From Actinophytocola sp035634895 (GTDB taxonomy: Bacteria > Actinomycetota > Actinomycetes > Mycobacteriales > Pseudonocardiaceae), in the NCBI RefSeq assembly GCF_035634895.1, contig NZ_DASQCC010000161.1, positions 3,376-67,375 of the forward strand: DNA of 64,000 nt, given 5' to 3'. The position numbers and the translations under genes were made by a program. Shown in pieces: positions 49,352 through 57,272 of this stretch. The notes beneath the pieces are model-generated. The model saw only the letters and a program-made list of their open reading frames with translations, ran no database searches and was not told the DNA's origin. Each line of letters opens with the position of its first letter. Positions within the stretch are counted from its first letter, which is position 1.

Positions 49352-50752
49352 TCATTGGACTGTGTCGCGGAGCACAGTCCGATCGCGGACCAGTTTGCCG
49401 GTCGTGGTACGCGGCAGCGCGGTCAGGAAGTGCATGGTCCTCGGCCGCTTGTAGCCCGCGACGCGCTCGGCGAGCGAGGCCTCCACGGACTCCCCCGTGG
49501 CGTCACCGGTCAGCTGCACGAAGGCGGTGATCTCCTTGTCATACAACACAACCGCGGCCGCGACGCCGGGTAGCTCGGTGAGGGTGTGCTCCACCTCGGT
49601 GAGGTCCACCTTGAGGCCGCCGACCGACACCTGCGAGTCGAGCCTGCCGAGCACGGTGACGAGGCCTGTGTCCGGGTCGACCCGGCCGGCGTCCTTCGTG
49701 TGCAGCCAGCCGTCCGCCCACCTGGCCGGGTCGGACAGTCCGACGTACGGTGACTCCGCGCGGCGGATCAGTAGCTCTCCGGCCACCTCGCGGACCTCGA
49801 TGCCCGGCGCGGGGGCCACCGCGGGCCGGTGTTCGCCGAACAGGTCGGTCGCGATGACACCGAGTTCGGTCATGCCCCACATGTTTCCCAGCGGCACGCC
49901 GTACTTCTGGTCGAAGGCCGAGGAGACGGCGGTGGGCACGAGCTCGCCGCCGGTGGTCATCCGTTTCAGCTGCGGGAGCTTCGGCGGGTCGGCGACGGAG
50001 TTGAGCAGTCCGATATGGAAGGGGACGCCGAGCACGGTGGCGGGCGCGCTGCCCGCGGCGACCGCCTCGAGGATGCTGTCGCCGGTGAGCCGCCGCGGCG
50101 GCACCAGCTCGACGCCCGCGTGCAGCCCGTACAGGAGCCCGCCGACCAGACCGAGGACGTGGACCATGGAGGGCAGCAGGATGATCCGCTCGCCGCTCAG
50201 TGGCACCCCGTCGATCCGGGTGTACCGCTCGACCTCGGCGACGAGGTCGGCGGCCGTTCGACCGATCACCTTGGACGGTCCGGTCGAACCGGAGCTGAGC
50301 TGAAGGACGGCATGCGAGGTGGCCGCGGGTCTGCCCTTCCGGGCGGTGACCGTCTCGGTGACGTCGTGGAAGACGTTGAGGGGACTGCCCTTTGTGCTGC
50401 CGGTGGCGACCAGCACCTGCACGCCGAGCCGTTCGAGTGCGGCGTCGACCTCGTAGGAGGTGAGCCGGTGGTCGAGCAGGACGGCCTGGGCGCCGATACG
50501 CCAGACGGCGAGCAGGTTGGCGACGTAGGCGAGCGACGGCGGGAGGTTCAGGGCCGCGCAGCCGCCCGGCCGCAGTCCGGCGGCGACCAGCGTCTCCTGC
50601 TTCTCCCCGACCATGCGGCGTAGTGCGGATCGGGCAATCGGGCCAGTCGACAGGTGTAAACAGACGTCATTGTCCGCACCCGTCAGCAATACCTCGTCGA
50701 CCCATTCCGATACGCCGGTCTGCCGCGGTTCAGTGGCCGTAATCGCGGTCAC
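49352..50752 (-). CDS. AMP-dependent acyl ligase (first gene of the long operon)
   Basis: A roughly 466-residue ANL-superfamily enzyme: QLSSGSTGPSKVIGRT (P-loop), GNMWGMTELGV (A5), HTKDAGRVDPDTG (A7 Asp), GRLDSQVSVGGLKVDLTEVE (hinge), and RTTTGKLVRD with the C-terminal Lys. The start is uncertain: the GTG at 50752 lies directly on GGGAGG, so a site slightly downstream could be used, while the 54 codons further upstream look non-coding. It likely activates the starter acid for the ACP encoded next. As first gene it would be expressed from the low-GC region 50.8-51.5 kb. Confidence 0.85.
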   Translation of the reverse strand: MTAITATEPRQTGVSEWVDEVLLTGADNDVCLHLSTGPIARSALRRMVGEKQETLVAAGLRPGGCAALNLPPSLAYVANLLAVWRIGAQAVLLDHRLTSYEVDAALERLGVQVLVATGSTKGSPLNVFHDVTETVTARKGRPAATSHAVLQLSSGSTGPSKVIGRTAADLVAEVERYTRIDGVPLSGERIILLPSMVHVLGLVGGLLYGLHAGVELVPPRRLTGDSILEAVAAGSAPATVLGVPFHIGLLNSVADPPKLPQLKRMTTGGELVPTAVSSAFDQKYGVPLGNMWGMTELGVIATDLFGEHRPAVAPAPGIEVREVAGELLIRRAESPYVGLSDPARWADGWLHTKDAGRVDPDTGLVTVLGRLDSQVSVGGLKVDLTEVEHTLTELPGVAAAVVLYDKEITAFVQLTGDATGESVEASLAERVAGYKRPRTMHFLTALPRTTTGKLVRDRTVLRDTVQ

Positions 50753-50875
50753 CTCCCAACCAGAAATGTGCAGCGCAAATTCCCCCTGAGGGGACTCAGC
50801 GCCGGGTCGCCGTCGGGCGACTTTCGTCGACGGCGATGGCGACTGTACTTCAGATCCCCCGGGGTGAGAAGGCGA

Positions 50876-50905
50876 AAAGTAAACGATGCTTAACGTGATT
50901 GTCCG
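50876..50905 (-). promoter_or_regulatory. Candidate promoter of the biosynthetic operon
   Basis: On the minus strand CGGACA (50900-50905), an 18-bp spacer and TACTTT (50876-50881) lie about 125 bp before the first gene start, in a locally AT-rich stretch. This would leave an untranslated leader of roughly 115 bases. It is a weak consensus match. Confidence 0.3.
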
Positions 50906-51363
50906 GTTACCCACGGTCTGACCAGCTACCCGTCACATCGTTGATCATGCCTTTGACCTGCTGTCCTGCCCCTTTGGTGGCACGATCTGACGCGCCGACA
51001 CACCCGTTTGGCCTACCGTTCGCTAATGATTTCGGCGGCAGCGCCACGCACGTGGGCCGATTTTCTTCGAATACCTCCTCCTACCCAACGGCATGGGGCG
51101 GAACGGAGTATCAACCGGTAGTCAACTGTACGAAACACCGTCCAATCCGGCGTATTCCAGTGACTTTTAGTCCCGGTGCGCACGGGAAATCTCACCGGCA
51201 GTGATCACCACCGGCGGTTGAGTCCACAGGGGACAATTACGAGTTCTTCCCGTCCGCACACGTCTGACGCGTTACCGGTGCCGGCGCGAGACGTTCGTGT
51301 TATCGCAGATCTCGGGCGGTCTGTGACGCCCGGGCGGCGAGCGCATCGGCGACCGGGGCGCGC

Positions 51364-51511
51364 CGTCACGACGCGGCCACACAGGGTGTCGGACCACCCG
51401 CCGCCGTGGCGTGCGGGGCACGGCGTCATGACGCGCCAGGCCTTCACGAGCCGCCACAACGGTGTCGCGGTGTTCGCGCATCGGGGCCGCGGCGGTGTCG
51501 TCGTCACGACG
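51364..51511. promoter_or_regulatory. Three CGTCAYGACG palindromic boxes
   Basis: CGTCACGACG (51364-51373), CGTCATGACG (51424-51433) and CGTCACGACG (51502-51511) share a near-palindromic 10-bp core. The second is part of the perfect palindrome GCGTCATGACGC and the third of CGTCGTCACGACG. They are spaced 60 and 78 bp apart. They may bind a regulator of the operon at 50.75 kb; no regulator gene lies inside the cluster. Confidence 0.35.
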
Positions 51512-51512
51512 T

Positions 51513-51551
51513 TCGACGACCCCCCGGCGAGGTCGTCCGGGGGGTCGTCGA
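51513..51551 (-). terminator. Strong 15-bp-stem terminator after the DUF6295 gene
   Basis: Positions 51513-51527 and 51537-51551 pair perfectly (TCGACGACCCCCCGG against its complement) around a 9-nt loop, 21 bases after the DUF6295 stop in the minus direction. It should isolate the biosynthetic operon from transcription coming from upstream. Confidence 0.75.
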
Positions 51552-51572
51552 GGCTCGTGGTGGCCGGGGCTG

Positions 51573-51845
51573 CTACTGGGTGGCCGACGCCAGCCCGGGT
51601 GGCGCCGCGGCGAGGGCCGCGTTGATGGCCGCCGCCAGCGCGCGGGCGGCCTCCTCGGTGAGCTCGACCGCGACCCGGGCCGCCGGGCCCGCGGCCGGGT
51701 TGGTGAAGTCGATGTTCACGGTGTGCGCGTACTGCGCGTGCACCGGGTGGTCGACGTACACCTGCGCGTTCGTGAGCCCGAACCAGCCGGTGGCGCCCTT
51801 GCCGCTGCCGTCGATCTCGATCCGCTCGGTCTGGTAGGTGCACAT
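51573..51845 (-). CDS. DUF6295 family protein
   Basis: A 90-residue small protein starting MCTYQTERIEIDGSGKGATGWF, the pattern of the actinobacterial DUF6295 family. It begins 9 bp after the dienelactone hydrolase stop and is commonly its neighbour. The function is unknown; it has no signal peptide. The strong hairpin that follows ends this two-gene unit. Confidence 0.8.
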   Translation of the reverse strand: MCTYQTERIEIDGSGKGATGWFGLTNAQVYVDHPVHAQYAHTVNIDFTNPAAGPAARVAVELTEEAARALAAAINAALAAAPPGLASATQ

Positions 51846-51854
51846 GGCTGCTCC

Positions 51855-52595
51855 TCAGTTCAGTGTGCGGCCGAAGAAGTCCCAGATCTTCTGCCAGCCG
51901 TCCGTCGCGGCCTCGGGCCGGTAGCTGGGCCGGTCGACGGCGAAGAACGCGTGGCCGGCGTTGTCGTAGCTGTGGAACTCGTGGGGCTTGCCGAGCCGGG
52001 TCAGCTCGTCGTCGAGCCTGGCCACCTGCTCCGGGCCCGGGTACCTGTCCTCCTTGCCGAACAGGCCGAGCAGCGGGCACGACAGCCCCGGCGCGAGGTG
52101 CAGGATCGGCTGCATGGCCTTCGGCATGCCCTCCGGGGCGTTCTCGACGATGAACGCGCCGTAGCAGTCCACCGCCGCGTCCAGCCGCAGCGAGCAAGCG
52201 GCCAGGTACGCGTGCCGGCCGCCCGAGCAGTGCCCGATCACGCCGACCTTGCCGTTCGCGCCGTCGAGGGACCTGAGGTGGGTCGCGGCGCCGTCGACGT
52301 CACCGACGAGCCGCTCGTCCGGCACGCCGCCGCTGGCCCGCACGAACGCCGCCGCGTCGTCCGGGCTCGCGCCCGGAGCCTCCCGCGCGTACAGGTTCGG
52401 GCAGATGGCCGCGTAGCCGTGGACCGCGAACGTGCGGACCATCTCCTTGGTGGCCGCGTCGTAGCCGGGCATGTGGTGGATCACGACCACGCCGCCCCGT
52501 GGGCCGCCGTCCAGCGGCCGGGCCAGGTATGCCTCGATCTCGTCCCCGCCGTGCCCGGCCATCGTGACCGTCTCCGCCCTGATCGCGTCACTCAT
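51855..52595 (-). CDS. Dienelactone hydrolase family protein
   Basis: A 246-residue alpha/beta-hydrolase of the dienelactone hydrolase family. The nucleophile elbow GHCSGG presents Cys123, the family's usual Cys, with Asp in FGKEDRYPG and His in NAGHAFF. The N-terminal strand pattern VVVIHHMPGYD provides the oxyanion hole. The substrate is unknown; many actinomycete members pair with DUF6295. Confidence 0.88.
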   Translation of the reverse strand: MSDAIRAETVTMAGHGGDEIEAYLARPLDGGPRGGVVVIHHMPGYDAATKEMVRTFAVHGYAAICPNLYAREAPGASPDDAAAFVRASGGVPDERLVGDVDGAATHLRSLDGANGKVGVIGHCSGGRHAYLAACSLRLDAAVDCYGAFIVENAPEGMPKAMQPILHLAPGLSCPLLGLFGKEDRYPGPEQVARLDDELTRLGKPHEFHSYDNAGHAFFAVDRPSYRPEAATDGWQKIWDFFGRTLN

Positions 52596-52667
52596 CCCGA
52601 AGGTCGCCTCCCGTGTCGATCGCCAGCCGGCCTCACACTATGCCCGCGCCACGCCGTTCGCGGGGGG

Positions 52668-52711
52668 TGGTCCGCCCTCGCCGGCTTCGCTAGGTTCGGG
52701 AGCGCTCCCGA
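52668..52711 (+). promoter_or_regulatory. GH35 gene promoter with a LacI/CebR-type operator
   Basis: TGGTCC (52668-52673), 17 bp and TAGGTT (52691-52696) form a plausible promoter. TCGGGAGCGCTCCCGA (52696-52711) is a perfect 16-bp palindrome just after the -10, over the expected transcription start. Its core GGGAGCGCTCCC matches the known CebR-like operators of actinomycete sugar regulons. No LacI-family gene is in the window. Confidence 0.65.
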
Positions 52712-52726
52712 CGAAGGGAAAGTGCC

Positions 52727-55636
52727 GTGAACGCCCTGCTCTCGTTCACCGTGGCCGCGGTCGCGCTGTCCGGACTCACCGTGCTGGCGACGACCCCGGG
52801 CCCCGCCGGCGGCCGGCGCCGGGAACATACGGTGCGGGTGTTCGCCGCACTCGTCACCGTCATCGCGGCGACACTGCCGGCGGCCCCTGGCCCGGCCGCC
52901 GCCACCGCACCGCCGCGGCACCACACCGTCACCTACGACCGGTACTCGCTGATGATCGACGGGCACCGGGAGTGGTTGTGGTCGGCCGAGTTCCACTACT
53001 TCCGGCTGCCCAGCCAGGACCTGTGGCGCGACCAGCTGGAGAAGCTGAAGGCCACGGGCTTCAACGCGGTGTCGCTGTACTTCAGCTGGGGCTACCACTC
53101 CCCCGCCCCCGGTGTGTACGACTTCACCGGCGTCCGCGATGTCGGCCGCCTGCTGGACATCGCCGAGGACGTCGGGCTCTACGTGATCGCACGGCCGGGC
53201 CCGTACATCAACGCCGAGGCCGACGCCGGCGGGTTCCCGGCGTGGCTGACCACGCAGCGCGGCAGGGCGCGGACCAACGCCGACGACTACGAGGCGGCGT
53301 GGGAGGAGTGGTACGACCACGTCGACGCGGTGATCCGGCGCCACCAGCTGACCGACGGCGGCGGATCGGTCGTGCTGTACCAGATCGAGAACGAGTACGA
53401 CGGCCCCGACGCGGTGTACATGGCCGAGCTGATGGCGGCCGCGAGGGCCGACGGGATCACGGTTCCGTTGTTCCACAACGACAAGGGCCGCAACCTGCGG
53501 TGGGCCAGCGGCGCCGGCGCGCCGGAGCTGTACGGCACCGACACCTACCCGGCGGGCTTCGACTGCAACCGCACGTCGTTCCCGGTCGTGACCGACTACC
53601 GTTTCCTGCGCCCCGGCGTCGGCGACCGGCCGTTCATCTGGGGTGAGTTCCAGGGCGGCGCGTTCGACCCGTGGGGCGGCCCGGGTTACGAGCGCTGCCG
53701 GGCGATGACCGGACCGGCGTTCGAGCGGATGTTCTACGACAACAACATCGAGAACCAGTTCACCGTGCACAACGTCTACATGGCCTACGGGGGCACGAAC
53801 TGGGGCTGGCAGGCCGACCCGAACGTGGTCTACACGTCCTACGACTACGGCGCGGCGTTCGACGAGCAGCGGGTGCCGACCGACAAGGTGGCGGTGCTCA
53901 AGCAGCAGGCTTACCTGCTGGCGTCGGTCGAGGACCTCCGCAGGACCGACGACCTCGGGCAGCAGGCCGGGACGGACCCGGCGGTCCGGGTGTGGGTGAA
54001 GCGGAACCCGGACACCGGCGCGCGGTTCTACTTCGTGCGCCACCAGGACCCGACGTCGGCCGCGCCCGTGTCGACGACGTTCGCCGTCGACGGCACGCCG
54101 TACACGCCGACGGTCGCGTTGAACGGGCGGGACTTCAAGATCCTGGCGGCCGGCTACGACCTGGCGCGCCAGCGGCTCGTGTACTCGACGTCGGAGATCA
54201 TGGCGCAGGTGGACCTCGGCGACCGGGACGTGGCGCTGCTGCACGGCCGCGCGGGCGAGCCGGGTGAGACGGTGCTGCGGTACGACACCCAGCCGCGGGT
54301 GGAGGTCGTGTCCGGCGACGTGACGGCCACGTGGTCGGACGGCGACCTCCGGCTCGGCTATGTCCACAATGGACTGGCGCGGGTGCGGGTACACGGCGGC
54401 GGGCGGCCCCCGCTGGAGCTGCTGCTCGCCGACAGCGACACCGCGTCGACGTTCTGGCGGGTGGACACACAGGACGGACCCATCCTGGCCCGCGGCCCGT
54501 ACCTGGTGCGGTCCGCGGAGTCCCGGGGCTCGACGCTGCGGCTGCGGGGCGACGCGTCCACCGCCGGTCCACTGGAGGTGTTCGCGCCACGGCGGGTGCG
54601 GGCGGTGTACTGGAACGGCGAGCGGGTCCGGGGCTGGGTGCCGGGTCCCGCCCGGGTGACGCTGCCGTCGCTGACCGGTTGGCGGTACACCCGGGACGTC
54701 CCGGAGGCCGACCCGGCGTTCGACGATGCCCGCTGGGTGGCGGCCGACCACACGACGACGGACAACCCGGCGCGGCCGGCGACGCTTCCCGTGCTGTACA
54801 CCGACGACTACGGCTTCCACCACGGGGATGTCTGGTACCGCGGGCATTTCACGGCGACGGGCGCGGAGTCGGCGCTCGCGCTGACCGCGGGCACCGGCCG
54901 GGCGGGGGTGTGGTCGGTGTGGGTGAACGGGGTCGGCCTCGGCACCGTGGCGACGGGGACGGCGAGCGGCAACCAGAACTCGTCGCGCACGTTCACCGTG
55001 CCGGCCGGGCTGCTCCGGCCGGGCAGCGACAACGTGGTGTCCGTGCTCGTGCGCGACATGGGGCACAACGAGAACGGTGGGAGCAACGACAACCACAAGG
55101 CACCACGAGGCCTGCTGGCGGCGAGCCTGACCGCGGCGGACGGCACGGCGACCACGCTGACGTGGCGGATCCAGGGTGGTCGCGACGACCGGCTGCGGGG
55201 TCCGCTGAACTTCGGTGGCCTGCACGGTGAGCGCGTGGGTTACCCGCTGCCCGGGTTCCGGCCGCGGGGGTGGTCGGCCGTCACGTTGCCGCACCAGGAC
55301 GTGGCGCCGGGAGTCGCGTGGTACCGGACCACGGTGCGGCTGGACCTGCCGAGGGGCCAGGACGTCCCGGTGGGGCTGCGGTTCACGGACGATCCGGCCA
55401 GGCACTACCGCGTGCTGATCTTCGTCAACGGCTGGCAGGTGGGCCAGTACGTGAACGACCTGGGGCCGCAGCGGGTGTTCACGTTGCCGCAGGGCATCCT
55501 GCGGCACCAGGGCGTCAACACGATCGCCCTGGCGGTGTGGTCGGCCGACGCCGCGACGGCCGGCCTGGGGCAGGTGAGCCTGACGGCACTGGGGAACCAC
55601 ACGACGCCCATCCGCGTCCGCGACCTACCCGTGTGA
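52727..55636 (+). CDS. Secreted glycoside hydrolase family 35 beta-galactosidase
   Basis: A 969-residue enzyme. After an export signal (two hydrophobic stretches before TAPPRH, so the real start may be one of the GTGs about 30 codons in) comes the GH35 barrel: SAEFHYFRLP, PGPYINAEADAGGFPAWL, acid/base Glu223 in QIENEYD and nucleophile Glu307 in FIWGEFQGG, then GGTNWGW. The remaining about 550 residues are beta-sandwich domains of the fungal/plant-type beta-galactosidase (VWVNGVGLGT, IFVNGWQVGQY). It would release galactose from extracellular polymers. The operator just upstream suggests sugar-induced expression. Confidence 0.93.
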   Translation: MNALLSFTVAAVALSGLTVLATTPGPAGGRRREHTVRVFAALVTVIAATLPAAPGPAAATAPPRHHTVTYDRYSLMIDGHREWLWSAEFHYFRLPSQDLWRDQLEKLKATGFNAVSLYFSWGYHSPAPGVYDFTGVRDVGRLLDIAEDVGLYVIARPGPYINAEADAGGFPAWLTTQRGRARTNADDYEAAWEEWYDHVDAVIRRHQLTDGGGSVVLYQIENEYDGPDAVYMAELMAAARADGITVPLFHNDKGRNLRWASGAGAPELYGTDTYPAGFDCNRTSFPVVTDYRFLRPGVGDRPFIWGEFQGGAFDPWGGPGYERCRAMTGPAFERMFYDNNIENQFTVHNVYMAYGGTNWGWQADPNVVYTSYDYGAAFDEQRVPTDKVAVLKQQAYLLASVEDLRRTDDLGQQAGTDPAVRVWVKRNPDTGARFYFVRHQDPTSAAPVSTTFAVDGTPYTPTVALNGRDFKILAAGYDLARQRLVYSTSEIMAQVDLGDRDVALLHGRAGEPGETVLRYDTQPRVEVVSGDVTATWSDGDLRLGYVHNGLARVRVHGGGRPPLELLLADSDTASTFWRVDTQDGPILARGPYLVRSAESRGSTLRLRGDASTAGPLEVFAPRRVRAVYWNGERVRGWVPGPARVTLPSLTGWRYTRDVPEADPAFDDARWVAADHTTTDNPARPATLPVLYTDDYGFHHGDVWYRGHFTATGAESALALTAGTGRAGVWSVWVNGVGLGTVATGTASGNQNSSRTFTVPAGLLRPGSDNVVSVLVRDMGHNENGGSNDNHKAPRGLLAASLTAADGTATTLTWRIQGGRDDRLRGPLNFGGLHGERVGYPLPGFRPRGWSAVTLPHQDVAPGVAWYRTTVRLDLPRGQDVPVGLRFTDDPARHYRVLIFVNGWQVGQYVNDLGPQRVFTLPQGILRHQGVNTIALAVWSADAATAGLGQVSLTALGNHTTPIRVRDLPV

Positions 55637-55659
55637 CGGCCGCATCTCCGCGGCGGCCG
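55637..55659. terminator. Hairpin after the GH35 gene
   Basis: CGGCCGC (55637-55643) and GCGGCCG (55653-55659) pair around a 9-nt loop immediately after the GH35 stop, between two convergent genes. Confidence 0.4.
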
Positions 55660-55693
55660 GCATACGGCAGTTCGCCGGGCCCGACCCGCGCCG

Positions 55694-57211
55694 TCAGCGC
55701 ATCAACCAGGCCCGGCAGGCCAACTGCAGGGCGAGCCGCTGTTCCGGCTCGTTGAGATCCACCTGCAGCAGCGTGGTGATCTTCCGCAGCCGGTAGGTGA
55801 TCGTCTGCGGATGGACGTTCAGCGCCTTCGCCGCCTTCGCCGGTGAGCTCTGGTGGTCGAGGTAGGACTGCAGGGTGCGGATCGCGTCCTCGGCCGCCTG
55901 CGCGCCCAGCTCCGCCAGCGGCGCCAGGAGGTCGTCGACGGACGCGCGGGTGGTGTCGGACGCGTACCACTCGACCAGCATCGGGTTCAGGCCCAGCGCG
56001 TCGATCGCGATGATGTCCCGCGCGGGCACGGACTGGCGGGTCGCGGCGAGCGCGGCCCGCGCGTCGGTGGCGGAGGTCCGCAACCCCTCGGCCCGCCGGT
56101 GCGCGCCGCCGATGCCGCACCGGATCAACAGGCCGGGAAACCGTTCCCTCGCCGCCTGTAGCGCCGCGGTCGCGGCCTGGCGAGCCGTGCGCGCGGCCGT
56201 CCGCCCTGGGTTGGTGCTCATCGTGTGGACCAGCAGGACGTCACCGCCGATGCGGGTGCCGTGCCAGCGGTCGTCCCCGGCCTCCTCGCGGCGCGCGGCG
56301 TCGAGCGCGGTGTTGCCCACCGCGTCCAGCTGGTCGGTCCCCACCGCCCCGCCCCGCGACGACGACAGCTCGAACCGCAGCACCTGGTGCCACCCGTCCA
56401 CCGCGACGCCGAGCGCCCTCGCCCGCGCCACCAGCGGATGCCGCTCGGCCTCCGACGCGAGCAGCAGCTCGCCCAACAGCCGGCCCCGGTCGTGAATCGG
56501 GGCCAGCTCGGTTCTTCGGCTCTCCGCGACGGCCCGCGCGTACGCGTCCGCCGCCAGCCGCACCACCACGTGTGCCGCGACGGCCCACGCCCCCGGCACC
56601 CGGGCGGGCACACCCGCGGTGACATAGCCGTCGACGACCCCGTCCACCTCGACGGCGGCCGCGGGTTCGGCCTTGTCGGGCGCCCGGACCGCGACGTCGG
56701 TGGCCAGCGCCTCCGCCGCCGCGACCAGGATCGCGTCGGCGGTCGACGCCTCCGCGATCAGCCGGCGGGCGGTGTCGACGCGCGCCAGCGCGGTGCTCGC
56801 GTCGCCGCCCAGCACCCGCGCCACGGCGATCACCAGCCGGGTCGGCTCATCGCCGGTCGACGCGCTGAGCAGCGCGAGCCCGTACCGGTTCGCGATCCGC
56901 AGCGCGGTCGGCTCGACCGCGCCGGTGTCGACGCCGGTCAGCACGACGGCCGCGGCGCCGGTGGCCGCGGTGTCGCGGAGCGCCACGTCGAACAGGTGCC
57001 CCTCGATGAACGCCTTCGGCAGCAAGACCGCCAGCTCGCCGGTGGTCAGCTCGCGCAGCTCACGCTGCTCGGCGACGACGCGTACCGACCGCACGATCCG
57101 GTTCCCGTCCCCGGCGAGGAGGGTGAGCGCGGACAGGTCGGGCGCGGACAGGAGCTCATGAACAGTCGCCGACCCCGCCTGCTCCACCGTTTGTGGCTGC
57201 GCGATAAACAC
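55694..57211 (-). CDS. PucR-family transcriptional regulator
   Basis: A 505-residue regulator with an N-terminal PucR/purine-catabolism domain (LSAPDLSALTLLAGDGNRIVRSVRVVAE), a central GGDEF-like/CdaR region and a C-terminal helix-turn-helix: TLQSYLDHQSSPAKAAKALNVHPQTITYRLRKI. The GTG at 57211 gives a full-length protein; GTG at codon 9 is an alternative. It is divergent from the DUF917/hydantoinase operon across only 61 bp containing a perfect palindrome. PucR regulators usually activate purine, hydantoin or amide catabolism, which fits the neighbours. Confidence 0.9.
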   Translation of the reverse strand: MFIAQPQTVEQAGSATVHELLSAPDLSALTLLAGDGNRIVRSVRVVAEQRELRELTTGELAVLLPKAFIEGHLFDVALRDTAATGAAAVVLTGVDTGAVEPTALRIANRYGLALLSASTGDEPTRLVIAVARVLGGDASTALARVDTARRLIAEASTADAILVAAAEALATDVAVRAPDKAEPAAAVEVDGVVDGYVTAGVPARVPGAWAVAAHVVVRLAADAYARAVAESRRTELAPIHDRGRLLGELLLASEAERHPLVARARALGVAVDGWHQVLRFELSSSRGGAVGTDQLDAVGNTALDAARREEAGDDRWHGTRIGGDVLLVHTMSTNPGRTAARTARQAATAALQAARERFPGLLIRCGIGGAHRRAEGLRTSATDARAALAATRQSVPARDIIAIDALGLNPMLVEWYASDTTRASVDDLLAPLAELGAQAAEDAIRTLQSYLDHQSSPAKAAKALNVHPQTITYRLRKITTLLQVDLNEPEQRLALQLACRAWLMR

Positions 57212-57251
57212 GACCCAATTCCTGTTGTGCGAAGCTAACCACGCTGTGTGA

Positions 57252-57268
57252 CCAGCCTACTAGGCTGG
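57252..57268. promoter_or_regulatory. 17-bp palindrome over the divergent PucR/DUF917 promoters
   Basis: CCAGCCTACTAGGCTGG is perfectly symmetrical around its central base. It contains TAGGCT (57261-57266), a -10-like hexamer followed by six bases and the DUF917 ATG at 57273, so transcription would be leaderless; the same hexamer reads on the other strand toward pucR. Probable operator and shared core promoter. Confidence 0.55.
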
Positions 57269-57272
57269 CCGA

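Larger units (their letters stand above)
50753..51572. other. 820-bp low-GC intergenic region upstream of the long operon
   Basis: This gap separates the biosynthetic operon from the DUF6295/dienelactone hydrolase operon. It is notably less GC-rich than the genes between about 50.75 and 51.25 kb. It holds a candidate promoter (50876-50905), three CGTCAYGACG boxes (51364-51511) and a terminator hairpin (51513-51551). I found no convincing gene; open frames of 60-100 codons there lack family features and start signals. Confidence 0.5.

Noticed and set aside
20590..50752. Glycopeptide antibiotic cluster
   Set aside because: Hydroxyphenylglycine genes are present, but there are no NRPS modules, no Oxy-type P450 set with an X-domain partner, no glycosyltransferases and no van-type resistance genes in the window.
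50899..51204. A 101-codon plus-strand open frame in the region upstream of the long operon
   Set aside because: Composition is unlike neighbouring proteins, there is no start signal and no motif, and the candidate operon promoter lies within it.
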